DNA of 64,000 nucleotides from positions 35,580,501 to 35,644,500 of the forward strand of contig CM060923.1 in the NCBI GenBank assembly GCA_030737875.1, read 5' to 3'. Origin of the DNA: Allium sativum. Lineage: Eukaryota > Streptophyta > Magnoliopsida > Asparagales > Amaryllidaceae. Every line of letters begins with the position of its first letter. Position 1 is the stretch's first letter. Shown piece after piece: positions 24,401 through 35,520 of the stretch. Under the pieces are notes generated by a model, which saw only the letters and a list, made by a program, of their open reading frames with translations, was not told the origin of the DNA and did no database searches. Position numbers and translations under genes: made by a program.

Positions 24401-25709
24401 TAATGATATGAAATATATTCTAGTTTAGAATAAATCGATTGGGAATGATTGGGATAATTTGATATGAAATTATATTCTATTTTGAATATAAAATGGGTTC
24501 GAAACAAAATATGATATTTTGATATGAAAGCGAACCTTGGGAAATATAAAAGAACCAACCGATGTGAAAAGATGTAAGCGTTGGTTGTTAAAGAGACCGG
24601 AGTCGACATAAGGCATACTCTCTGTCAGTGTCGATACCACTTTGACAACTGTGAACGTTATGACGTATCCAGAATGAGTATGATGACTTTTGAAGGCGAT
24701 TATTGAATCGAAGAAGATGAACGATGAAGAAATAGCCCTGACCTTCGGGTCAGAATTGAAATGACTAAAACAGGAGCTATACCGTGACTAACTGAGGTAG
24801 CACCTTTGATCGGACACACTTCTTCGATACTATTTCTATGACTATGATGATGATGATTTGGGCCCATTTATGACTTTGGGAGTGTGTTCCGAGGTGGGCG
24901 GTAGTGGCTGCTATGCGTTACCACCAGTCCGGGAGTGCAATTGGTAGAATCCTACCCTGGGCATTGCCTCGAGTGCCTTGTCATATATATCCATATCGAG
25001 CCGCATACGATTTTGATTTGTATCGTACATATGGAGTGCCCTCTGATGCCATCGTTTACGGTGGTTTTACGGTACTGTATAGACTACGGTATTATAAACG
25101 GCGTAAGGGTAAAAATGTAATCCCGCTTACGCTATTTTCAGTATTTATACTTTACTGAATAGACATTATAATAATAGCGTATTATTATATAGATATTAGT
25201 TTAACGGATCCTCGAGAGATGGAAAAATCCCGTAACATCTCTTGAGTTACTGCACCCATGATACTGATGTTATTTCGTATTTTGATTTGACTAATATGAG
25301 ATGATTTAGTGCTGATCCGAGTGTTTGTTGTGTTTTCTTTTTTATGCAATACGCTCGGGTCAGCAGACGTTGCAGTTACTGAAGATGACTGTGCCTTGGA
25401 GGTCGAAGACGAAGATTTGTATATACATTTATCATATATAGGTATTTCCGCTGCTTATTATGTACATCTGTATGTATATGTAACTCTGATATTCATTTGA
25501 ATGTTATAACCAATGTATACATTTCAACTGCTTTAACTGCTATTTATTTATTATATATTGTCCTTCCGCTGTGAGATTCTGTGTTTGGTTTTTCTCTTCT
25601 TTCTTTCTTTTCTTCTTTTCCCAATAACTGCCTGTATTTGCGATTTGTTTGGGTCGACATGTGTGGTTTATTGTCGATTTTAAACGGTCAAAAAATCTGG
25701 GTCGTTACA
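21449..25709 (+). repeat. 5' LTR of Element 2
   Basis: A 4.26 kb LTR starting TGTAACATCCC and ending GGGTCGTTACA. It contains a TATATATATATA run near 22112-22124, a GC-richer block at 22380-22800, and (TTA)n at 24190-24215. Its 24900-25050 part is homologous to the LTR of Element 3 on the other strand. Reading frames such as 22529-22828, 24904-25158 and 25309-25500 repeat in the other LTR and carry no recognised domain. Confidence 0.95.
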
Positions 25710-25711
25710 GT

Positions 25712-25723
25712 TGGTATCAGAGC
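25712..25723 (+). other. Primer-binding site of Element 2 (tRNA-iMet type)
   Basis: A perfect TGGTATCAGAGC two bases after the LTR end. Confidence 0.95.
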
Positions 25724-26367
25724 AATGGTTAGCGATAACCTTGGCTCTGTTGGGAATAAACTCATTAGAGATAGGGTTAGAAACGCCCTAGAATGAGTTT
25801 GAGTGATATGAGAGAGCGTACCTGTATTTTTATATAAATTGGTTTTATATTATGTTGGCTCATTCTGTTGAATATTTATGAATTCTGGTCGATATATGGG
25901 ACGCCATAGAATCGATAGGGATTCCTAAATAATCGAATAGAATGATCGACATAATATGGTTTTCGATTATATTTAGTATATATTATATATACTATTAGTG
26001 GTTTATAAGGGTATAAGCACTGGTCGTTGGTAGGTAATAATATTAAGTTGTTACCTATTATGGTCGATTTAATAATAGATATAATAAGAAAAATTAGCTG
26101 GTTTTATAAAAATATTCGAGAATGATATATCTTAAGCCTAATTGGTTATATAATATGTCTGTGACTTAAATGGAAATGAATTTGAAACTTGATCCTGGGA
26201 ATACTTTTGAAATAAGTTTTGTCAAGTTTGAAATGGAAATCATATTATATGTATGATCAGAAAGAAATAGTTTTAAAGATTTTCAAGTGGGTATAATCCC
26301 TCCTGGGACCTTGGAAACGATGTCGGTAATGAGTGCACGCATTATTGACGTTTATTCTGAAGAGTTT

Positions 26368-26379
26368 AAGTGGGGGAGA
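26368..26379 (+). other. Second copy of the polypurine core inside Element 2
   Basis: AAGTGGGGGAGA, identical to the functional tract at 29080-29091, but followed by CCACCCG rather than an LTR start. It may be a relic of a former LTR junction or an internal plus-strand primer; either is a guess. Confidence 0.45.
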
Positions 26380-28039
26380 CCACCCGTATTTTCATAATTA
26401 GTTGAAAGAATTTTGGATTTAATTTCCTATCGTATAAGGTTCTATAAGAGTATAAATATATGATATTTAAAACTGTCGAGTTTAAGATTTAACAAGAATT
26501 GGAATTTTTATATTCGCTCTTAAATAAAAGTTTGGATTTAAAATTCATATGGTATGGTTTATAAAATAGCATAAGTACATATGTATGTTATTTTAACTTG
26601 AATTATAAAAACTGGAAACAAGCAATTTAAGTTCGTCTTAACTAATGACATCGATTCGAGTATTAAGGTAACACGATTTATGAAAATTTTAGATTTTGAA
26701 ACTAAGATATGAACTTAAGTGTTGAGAGAAGGAAACCATCATCTAAACTCATAAGGATGAGTGATAACTAAGTTCGAATAAATCCCAAGATTTGGTCGAT
26801 AAAGGTGATAAAGGAAATTGAAATTTAACCCTTGAAATATAACTCAACTAAAGTCGACCAAAATGAAATGGAAGATTTGGTCGTGTAAGTAAGAAAGGAA
26901 ATGGCTTAAGACTTGGCTAATTTATAAGTATATAAAGTTAGTCAAGAAGGAATTAAATGGTGAATTGGTGTATGTGAAATAAAAAATTTAGTTTGAGTCG
27001 TGCTAAATGAATTGGATTTGAAAACAAGACCCGAATCACTCGAAAACTTTTAAGTTGAAAATAAGGGAAGAAGATTGCCGAGAAAAAAAATAAATAAATA
27101 TATATAAATGGTTTAAATAGAACGCGCCGCGCAGTGACCGTTAACGAATTTCGGCCATTGACTTTGAATGGACGTAGCGGGAGATCCGACCGTCGGATTC
27201 TCCTAAAACCGGAACCATCGGGTTCGTATCGAAAATAGCTTTCCAATGAATATGAGAGATTTGAAATCTAACGGTTAGATTTGAAAATATGTCCAAATCA
27301 AATTTGGAAAAGGTCGCTATGGCCGCAGTTCGGTGGCCGTTGTTGGAACCCGATTGAAATATCGATAATTAAATTATTAAAAATATTGATAATTTGTGGA
27401 AATCATAATAAGTGATTTTGGAAAATTGGGATGGAAATTTCATACTTGAAAGGATAAAAATATATTTTATTGAAACAAACTAGTTATTAATTAGTATAAC
27501 AATCCAATATTTAAAAAAATAAATTGGAGTTGGAATGGTTTTATTATAACCAGAATTTTCCAATGTATGAATTGAGAAGCGATTTTTAAAGTTAATTTGG
27601 AAAATAAAATCATTAGCAAGGGAAATAGATATAAATAGAATTGGCAAATGAAATATAAAACTAAGTTAAACTTAGTCGAATTGAGTGAATTGAATCAATA
27701 CGGGTAAAGATAGAAGGTTAGAATAATTCCAAGTTTGAACTAGAACTAATGCTTGGAAATGAAACAAGAAACGAATAGAAATTTTGTTAGATGAAGTGAG
27801 TGATTGAATGAAAATTCAATTCTTGGATTTATGAAGTAAATGTAAATGTAAATGATTTAATGAACGAAGAAATAAGTTGGAAATGAACATGAGGGTACTT
27901 AAGCTATAAAGGGTAAAGCATGTTCGATCATAATGGAATGATAATCCATTTAGATAGTTAAACTTGGCTTAGGTTCGAAATCGAAAGGCTTAGACTTCAA
28001 GTGAAGTAAATTTGTATATGTAAATGTGAAATAGTCGAT

Positions 28040-28560
28040 AAGCTGAAAACTAAAATGACCATAACTTTGGATGGGCTGATCGGAATGCGACAATTCCGGA
28101 CTTTTTGGAAACACCGAAAACTGAACTAAAACTTTTGTTGTGGAGCCCTGTCTAATTTTCAGGTTTATTAGGTTGAAATCCAAGTATTAGTTGTAGTTCA
28201 GCGCGCAGAAAATAAAAATCTGAAACAGATACCTATATTGTTTTAACCATAACTTCCTAATGGAGCGCCGGATTTTGATGTGCGAGTACAATTCGGAAAG
28301 GCCATAATCTGAACTAAAACTTTCCTTTATTATGCTTGCTGAAAATTTTCTGTTTAAAGGGTTAAAAACTGGGTTGAACAATTCAGACCTGCATTTTTCA
28401 TTATATGAGCTGAAGCGTTCGCTCCCGCTAAAATGGCCATAACTTTTGAACAACTGATCCGAATTCGACGAATTCGGACAATTCGGAAAGCCTGAAACAA
28501 AAACTACGACTTTTGCCTAGTATGTTTTAGTCAAATTCCCTCATCTAAAGGGTGATAAAC
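28040..28560 (+). repeat. Three diverged copies of a 'CCATAACTT' module in Element 2
   Basis: Copies begin near 28058, 28246 and 28435, each with (G)ACCATAACTT or GGCCATAACTTTTG, then CGGA..., AATTC(C)GGA..., and an AAACT-(A)AAACTTTT-like word, at about 190 base spacing. They form a degenerate tandem repeat. Confidence 0.6.
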
Positions 28561-29079
28561 TTCATTTTGTTTGCTGGCCTGTCATGGATATGTTGGTTTT
28601 AGGGATAAAAATGATTTATGTATGCTGTGCAAGTGCATATGCTTGTTATATATTGTATATATGCTTGAACCTCATATGTATGCGAGTTGTAACAGGGGTA
28701 AGGAAGTCGCGCTATGCTTCGGAGCTCGCTTGCGCTAAATGCTAAATGCTAAGCTAAATAAAAACCGCAAAATAAATGCTTAAAGAGGTACGTGTTTGGG
28801 GTTGTATGAAGCTTGGTAGTTTTGCTTTGTTTTCCCCAGGTTCAGGGATGCCTCATCGTTGATGAGACGTATATTTTGGATTGATATGTGTGTTGGGATT
28901 TTCCCAGGGCCTTCCGTACAGGGGAGATGCTGCCGAAATTTTCTGTGATTTCGGGAGTTAGAAAATTTATGAGATTTACAAATATAACTTACTTAATAAA
29001 GGCTACTTTTATGTATGAATTTAAAATAGATATGTGCTTGACATCGTTCCGTTCTCTTTTCGAGGACGAAAAGATTTTA

Positions 29080-29091
29080 AGTGGGGGAGAA
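29080..29091 (+). other. Polypurine tract of Element 2
   Basis: AAGTGGGGGAGA directly before the LTR start TGTAACATCCC, preceded by CGAGGACGAAAAGATTTT, as is usual in gypsy elements. Confidence 0.95.
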
Positions 29092-32000
29092 TGTAACATC
29101 CCAAATTTTTTTGTATATTTGAATTTCAATTTAAATTAAATAAATTGTAAAATATTAAGGAAAAATCAAATTTTGTTGGATTTGAGTGTTGGTAATTATT
29201 TGAAGTTAGTATGAACAGAGTTTCAGATTTAGTTCTATTTAATAAGACTATGATTTGAATTTAATATTTAAATAATTAAATTTAATTTGAGTGGTTAATT
29301 TAAAAGTAGAGTTCAAATTTAGTTTGAAGATGGTGGAGTTCTAAGTCGTGAATAATAATTGAAATTCGAAGCAGAAATTTAAATAACCAAACTTGAGAAC
29401 TTAGAATTTGTGAAATCAATTTATAAACTTTATTTAAGCTGTAATTTGAATTAAGTGGAATTTTGAAATATTTAAGTTAAAATTTACTTTGAATTTGAAT
29501 GTATAAATATTTAAATTTGAATTAAAACAGTTAATTGAATAACTGAACATTTTATTTACCTAATTAACTGTGAAATTTAACAGTTTGGCGACTGTCTCAG
29601 AATTCGACGAAACTGACGTCATCAGAACCGGAATGGTGAATTATTATAGGGTTTTAATTCGCGTTACAATCTGACTTATCGGCTGACCATACGAGAGAAA
29701 TTGTGAACGAGATCCTTGTAAGCTAATAACGGGGTGTTTTAACATTTGGTCATATATATATATAATCCAACTCTTTTACCATCCCATCAGCTCATTCTCC
29801 ACTACATATACTTTTCCTCATCCTCCAAATATGCTCTAATGGCAGAAATATATTTTTAAATCTTATTTTCAAAACAAAAATTCACCCTAAAATAAAATCT
29901 CTTCAAACCCTATCATGTTATATATCAAATCGAAGATCTCGATGAGTAGAGCATAGATCTGCAATTCGTTTTGACATGCAGTAAGCGAGGTGGCCAGAAA
30001 TCGCGGTCAAAGATGCTGTTTTTCGAAACCTAAAGGGGAGAATTGGGGGGTTTTCAATCCGGCAACAGATAGAAGAATTGGCGACCTGGGTATTGTAGAG
30101 GAGAAGCATACGAATCCAACGGAGGTAGTCGTTCGATTTTTAGTGGAGTAGGTGGTCGGGAATTTGAGTTGGAAGCCGGAAAAACACTTCCGTTCGCCGC
30201 AGCACCACGGGAGGAGGAGGCCACCGGAATTTTCGAGGCTGGTGCAGGTAGGTGCAGATTTCAAGGAGCTTTCATTTGGTGGCATCCGCATGTCCTAAAT
30301 CGAACTGAGGAGAGAGGATTTAGTGGTCAAGTTCGGGTCTTTATTGGGTTCAATCGGTTCGGGTTTACTGTAGCGGAGAGGCGAGCGGGAAGAGGATGTA
30401 GGGGGAGTGCTGACGTGGCATGGTCTGAGTGGGTGAGAGTTTTATTTTATATTTTTATATATTTTTAAAATCCGTACACTAAAACACTGATAACTTCTTC
30501 ATACGGACTCGGATTGACGAACGGTTTGTTGCGTTGGGATCGTGGCGGAGTTGCGGACGTTTTGACGTTGGTTTCGTTGCAATTGGAGACTGTTGAATTT
30601 TGGGCCTTTTCTGGACGTTCGATTCAAATTGAAACCCGAAGGTGAGTGTTTCTTCGCTCACGTAATACTAAATTTATCCCATATTTATCGAATTAAAGTA
30701 TGAAATAATTGGTTGCATGGTTGTGTTTGATTTGGTGAATGATTGCTTGAATTTGACATGCCAGTGTGTTACATGCAATAATAATCGATAATTGGTTATT
30801 TAAATTTAGTTTAAATTTCTAATTAGGAAACTCCGACACCTGTCAATTCGTATATGATTCGATTTACTGTTCGAATGAATGTTTGTGATGGATGCCTCGG
30901 TCTATTTGATTTCTGAATTTATACCGTTTGAATGATTCTGCCATTCAGTACATGTTGTTGTGTGCCCATGTGACGATAAATCCTTTGTACCCTTGATGTT
31001 GCGGGCATCTAATGAACCCGGGATTTATCGATAAAAATGAATTAAGAACACAGAGTGAAATGATAAATCTCTGTGACCCTGATTTGGATTGAAATGATAG
31101 ATCCATCCCTGGAATATCGAGAAATTAAATATTAAATCACTTGGCCATTTGGATAGATAATTATATACAGACATCGGTTGGTTAAATGATTTTAATATTT
31201 GAAATTTTATTTGATAGAATTTCATTTAAAAGAATGTGTCGATACTCGATTTTAAATTCTTTAAGATTCTGTACTGGGATGATGATTAAAAAGTTTAAAG
31301 GAATTTTTCCAAAAAACAAAAGGGGAAAATATTTAAATTGGGATTTGAGTATGATTTGAAAAAATCTCTTCAAATTAAGAGTTGGATTAGAAGGAAAAAA
31401 ATTCTTATGGAATCTAAATTTTGAGAAAATTTGGAAATCAAGGGTATATGAGTTATTTTAACTCAGTTTGAATATATATTTGAACGCTTGAATCAAATAG
31501 TTGTTTGAACGGGGTTGAAACGAGATATGGAATTAAATGAACTCCGTTGAGACCGGAGGATAGATTCAAGTATTTGAAATTTGGAAGGAAGGAAGATTTT
31601 GATTAGAGAAATTTATTTTAAATATATTTATGCATTTGATTTCAAATAATTATCCTTGCTTTAAATTTATTATTTACCTTTACTTATAACTATTGTATTT
31701 AATAATTTTTCCTTATAATTCATTTTCAAACACTCTCTTGTAAACCTTATTTTAAGTATGTATAATATTTAAATTACTGATTTATTTTAGTTATTATATT
31801 CTATATATTTATATATTTATTAATATAAAATTTATTATTATTATTATTATTATTATTTTATATAAACATTTAGTTTACAAGTATTTTGGAATTTTAAATT
31901 TCTTCCGAATGGAAATGCTTGAGTTTGAACCGCTGGTTCAAATGGAGTTGAGATAAGGATCCGTGATAATTTGAAATCTTTGAGATAAATTTTATTCCAT

Positions 32001-33350
32001 TTAAATATAAGTCGTTTTCGAAATATTATATGATTATAATATAATGATATGAAATATATTCTAGTTTAGAATAAATCGATTGGGAATGATTGGGATAATT
32101 TGATATGAAATTATATTCTATTTTGAATATAAAATGGGTTCGAAACAAAATATGATATTTTGATATGAAAGCGAACCTTGGGAAATATAAAAGAACCAAC
32201 CGATGTGAAAAGATGTAAGCGTTGGTTGTTAAAGAGACCGGAGTCGACATAAGGCATACTCTCTGTCAGTGTCGATACCACTTTGACAACTGTGAACGTT
32301 ATGACGTATCCAGAATGAGTATGATGACTTTTGAAGGCGATTATTGAATCGAAGAAGATGAACGATGAAGAAATAGCCCTGACCTTCGGGTCAGAATTGA
32401 AATGACTAAAACAGGAGCTATACCGTGACTAACTGAGGTAGCACCTTTGATCGGACACACTTCTTCGATACTATTTCTATGACTATGATGATGATGATTT
32501 GGGCCCATTTATGACTTTGGGAGTGTGTTCCGAGGTGGGCGGTAGTGGCTGCTATGCGTTACCACCAGTCCGGGAGTGCAATTGGTAGAATCCTACCCTG
32601 GGCATTGCCTCGAGTGCCTTGTCATATATATCCATATCGAGCCGCATACGATTTTGATTTGTATCGTACATATGGAGTGCCCTCTGATGCCATCGTTTAC
32701 GGTGGTTTTACGGTACTGTATAGACTACGGTATTATAAACGGCGTAAGGGTAAAAATGTAATCCCGCTTACGCTATTTTCAGTATTTATACTTTACTGAA
32801 TAGACATTATAATAATAGCGTATTATTATATAGATATTAGTTTAACGGATCCTCGAGAGATGGAAAAATCCCGTAACATCTCTTGAGTTACTGCACCCAT
32901 GATACTGATGTTATTTCGTATTTTGATTTGACTAATATGAGATGATTTAGTGCTGATCCGAGTGTTTGTTGTGTTTTCTTTTTTATGCAATACGCTCGGG
33001 TCAGCAGACGTTGCAGTTACTGAAGATGACTGTGCCTTGGAGGTCGAAGACGAAGATTTGTATATACATTTATCATATATAGGTATTTCCGCTGCTTATT
33101 ATGTACATCTGTATGTATATGTAACTCTGATATTCATTTGAATGTTATAACCAATGTATACATTTCAACTGCTTTAACTGCTATTTATTTATTATATATT
33201 GTCCTTCCGCTGTGAGATTCTGTGTTTGGTTTTTCTCTTCTTTCTTTCTTTTCTTCTTTTCCCAATAACTGCCTGTATTTGCGATTTGTTTGGGTCGACA
33301 TGTGTGGTTTATTGTCGATTTTAAACGGTCAAAAAATCTGGGTCGTTACA
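29092..33350 (+). repeat. 3' LTR of Element 2
   Basis: This 4.26 kb LTR is nearly identical to 21449-25709. Visible differences include a shorter TA run near 29755, CAGAACCGG versus CAGAACCGA, GCCACCGG versus GCCGCCGG, GTGGGTGAGAG versus GTGGGCCAGAG, and an extra A near 31312. It ends at TTACA, followed by CACAG. Confidence 0.95.
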
Positions 33351-33355
33351 CACAG
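33351..33355. repeat. Target site duplication, right copy, Element 2 (CACAG)
   Basis: Exact copy of 21444-21448. The undisturbed Element 3 LTR has ACAGACCACAGACACAGACA near 40027-40046. Confidence 0.93.
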
Positions 33356-35327
33356 ACACAGGGAATATAATATCTCGCCGCGGAAAATAAATAATACAAT
33401 AGTAGTTCATGAAGCTGCTAAATAAAATTTTACAATAGAGTTTATATAAACAATGCATCGGAAGTCTAGTACAATGAATTTCCAATACATAAATAAATGG
33501 TAATAATACGCAAAAGAAACGACAAGAATAGATGAAAAACTAGAGCAACTGAATAAGTGGATACAGATGACCAAAATCCAATATAAGCTCTAAACTCTAG
33601 GAGTAAATCTCGAAAGTTGTAATACTCGATCTCACTCGAGCAATAATGCAAAATAAAACAACTCGGATCAGGGATAACATTCTTTTGAAAGTAAATCAAC
33701 TTAAATGAAATGTTCAGTGAAATGCATCAATAACTTAATGCATGTTTGGGATCACCATCCACTAAGGATATGTTAAACTATATACTACATAGTAATATAC
33801 GCTATATACAATAGTGTCTGTCTGTAAAGTAAAACATCAAAATTGCATAAGCAGGATTACATTTTTACCCTTACATCGTATATAAACATTGTAGTTTATA
33901 CAGTACTGTAAACTCCACCAAGCCGGTGGGCAATCAGGGAGCACTCCATAGGTACAACGCAAATCAAAATCGTAGTGGGCATGATCAGGATAATATGACA
34001 AGGCACCAAGGAATACCCAATGGTAGAATTCTACTGGATTGCAGGGCCAGGTTGGTAGTAACGCATAGTAGCTACTACCTCCCACCTCGAACAACACTCC
34101 GAAAATCGCAGATGTCCACCAATCAAATCACAAAGTAATAAATATGGTATTGAAGAAGCGTGTTTGATAAGTGGAGAGACCTCACATGGCTCGGCCATGA
34201 CACCTACTTTAGTCATTTCAATTATGACCCAAAGATCAAGGATATCCATCATCGTTCTCTTACTTCATTTCAGTAGCGTTCGTCAAACCAACCTACTTCA
34301 TTCTGGATTCATCCACCATGTGCACATTTGATAAAGTGGTTTTCGGTATTGGCAGAGAGTATGACAATAGTAAATCTCGGTCTCTTTGACAACCAATCAT
34401 TTACATTTTTCACATCGTGGTCATTATTTTATAAATCACTTTATAAAATCGTATATTCAATTTCTCAGATTCGAATTTGAAATCAAAATTAAATATCTAA
34501 CTTCGATTATATTTAATTTTAAAAACAACTCACTTAAATCGCTTTAATCAAATCGATTTAGAAAAATCTTATCGTAAATATCCTAAAATATATTAAAAAC
34601 TAATAATATACTATTGAACTTTGGTTTTGCTTAATTTCTGAAAATATACACGTAATGATTTCAATCCAAAATAAACTTATATAAAATCTTATCTTAAAGG
34701 TCTCAATTTACATTCAAATCAATACCAAAATATTTAACTTTGAGAATACTTGGGTTTGATTTATATTCGTCAAAGTCCAAATTTTAACAAAATCAAATGT
34801 ATAATTTCACCTCGTAAGGATTCGTCTAAGTCGCTTCAAAAACCCAAGCACTTAGGTTCAAATTCAATTTATATAATTCAAACCAAAACTTATATTCAAT
34901 TCAACAAATCATATTATATTTTATAACCCAAGTCGTATAATTTAAATCATTACTTATAAATTCAAAACATACGATTTAAAATCATTCTTATAAATTCGAT
35001 TTAACAAATTTCTTAATTCAAACCAAATGATTGATAAAATCAATTTCATATATAAAATTTATATATTACAATCCACGACCAGTCACTTTAAAATCGATTT
35101 CGTTTCATATCAATTATAAATTCAAATTCATTTCCTTACATTTGGAAATTCAAATAAAATAAATTTCACATTTCAGATTCAACTCTATAAGTTTATATCA
35201 ATTCGAATTCATATCTTAATATGAGTTCATTCATTAATCAAATATCGTTATTTAAATTTAAAATCTTAAAACCTCGAATTTAAAACGCGAAATCTTAACT
35301 TATCTATCCTGAGTTTATTATTAAAGT

Positions 35328-35341
35328 TTATAATATATATA
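35328..35341. repeat. SINE target site duplication, left copy
   Basis: TTATAATATATATA, repeated at 35507-35520. The homologous site in the other LTR (near 41838-41851) has one copy only. Confidence 0.8.
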
Positions 35342-35506
35342 AAGGTGGAACCCAATGCACGAGGTTTCCCATACAAGAACTGGCTCTTAGGAGATCGATA
35401 TTACATAGCCTTTCCTTCGCACTACGAAGAGATTGTTTATGGATTCAAACCTAGGGGCCTAGGCCACTAGCCAGAAGACCTTACCACTGTGCCAAGGTTC
35501 CACCTC
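35342..35506 (-). mobile_element. Au-like tRNA-derived SINE
   Basis: On the minus strand it begins near GGAACCTTGGCACAGTGGTA (RNA polymerase III A-box-like TGGCACAGTGG) and has AGGTTTGAATCC (B-box-like GGTTYGAAWCC). It continues with CTCTTCGTAGTGCGAAGGAAAGGCT and ends TGGGTTCCACCTT. This order matches my recollection of the plant Au SINE family (GGAGCCTTGGCGCA... GGTTCGAGTCC... TAAGGCTGCGTACA). A 14-bp duplication flanks it. The element encodes no protein and would have used LINE enzymes. It is absent from the paralogous Element 3 LTR, so it inserted after Element 3. Confidence 0.88.
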
Positions 35507-35520
35507 TTATAATATATATA
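35507..35520. repeat. SINE target site duplication, right copy
   Basis: TTATAATATATATA, matching 35328-35341. The low complexity of the site makes the exact length uncertain. Confidence 0.8.

Larger units (their letters stand above)
25724..29079 (+). other. Non-coding interior of Element 2
   Basis: About 3.4 kb with no gag-pol relic in any frame. An early part (25724-26400) ends near a second AAGTGGGGGAGA at 26368-26379. 27119-27345 resembles, in sense orientation, the LTR of Element 1 (reverse of about 7770-7925): CCGACCGTCGGATT, a heat of ATCTTTC/TAGCTTTC-type words and CTAACGGTTAGATTT. 28040-28560 holds three diverged copies of a module with CCATAACTT and CTGAACTAAAACTTTT-like words. A short tandem GCTAAAT repeat lies near 28733-28760. 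The interior appears assembled from LTR-like sequence rather than decayed coding sequence. Confidence 0.8.
21449..33350 (+). mobile_element. Element 2: young non-autonomous long-LTR retrotransposon
   Basis: An 11.9 kb plus-strand element with LTRs at 21449-25709 and 29092-33350, a perfect TGGTATCAGAGC primer site (25712-25723), a polypurine tract AAGTGGGGGAGA (29080-29091) and exact CACAG target duplications. The 3.4 kb interior has no Gag, protease, RT or integrase in any frame. By eye the LTRs differ by about nine substitutions and three small length changes over about 4.26 kb. With a commonly used plant rate of 1.3e-8 per site per year this suggests an age around 0.1 million years. It must have moved with proteins from an autonomous relative. 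Confidence 0.95.

Noticed and set aside
24904..25158. 84-residue frame, repeated at 32545-32799
   Set aside because: Same reason: LTR sequence of Element 2. The related Element 3 LTR does not keep the frame open.
35342..35506. Possible tRNA gene on the minus strand
   Set aside because: A- and B-box-like words are present, but there is no cloverleaf or anticodon arm; the length, tail and target duplication fit a SINE.
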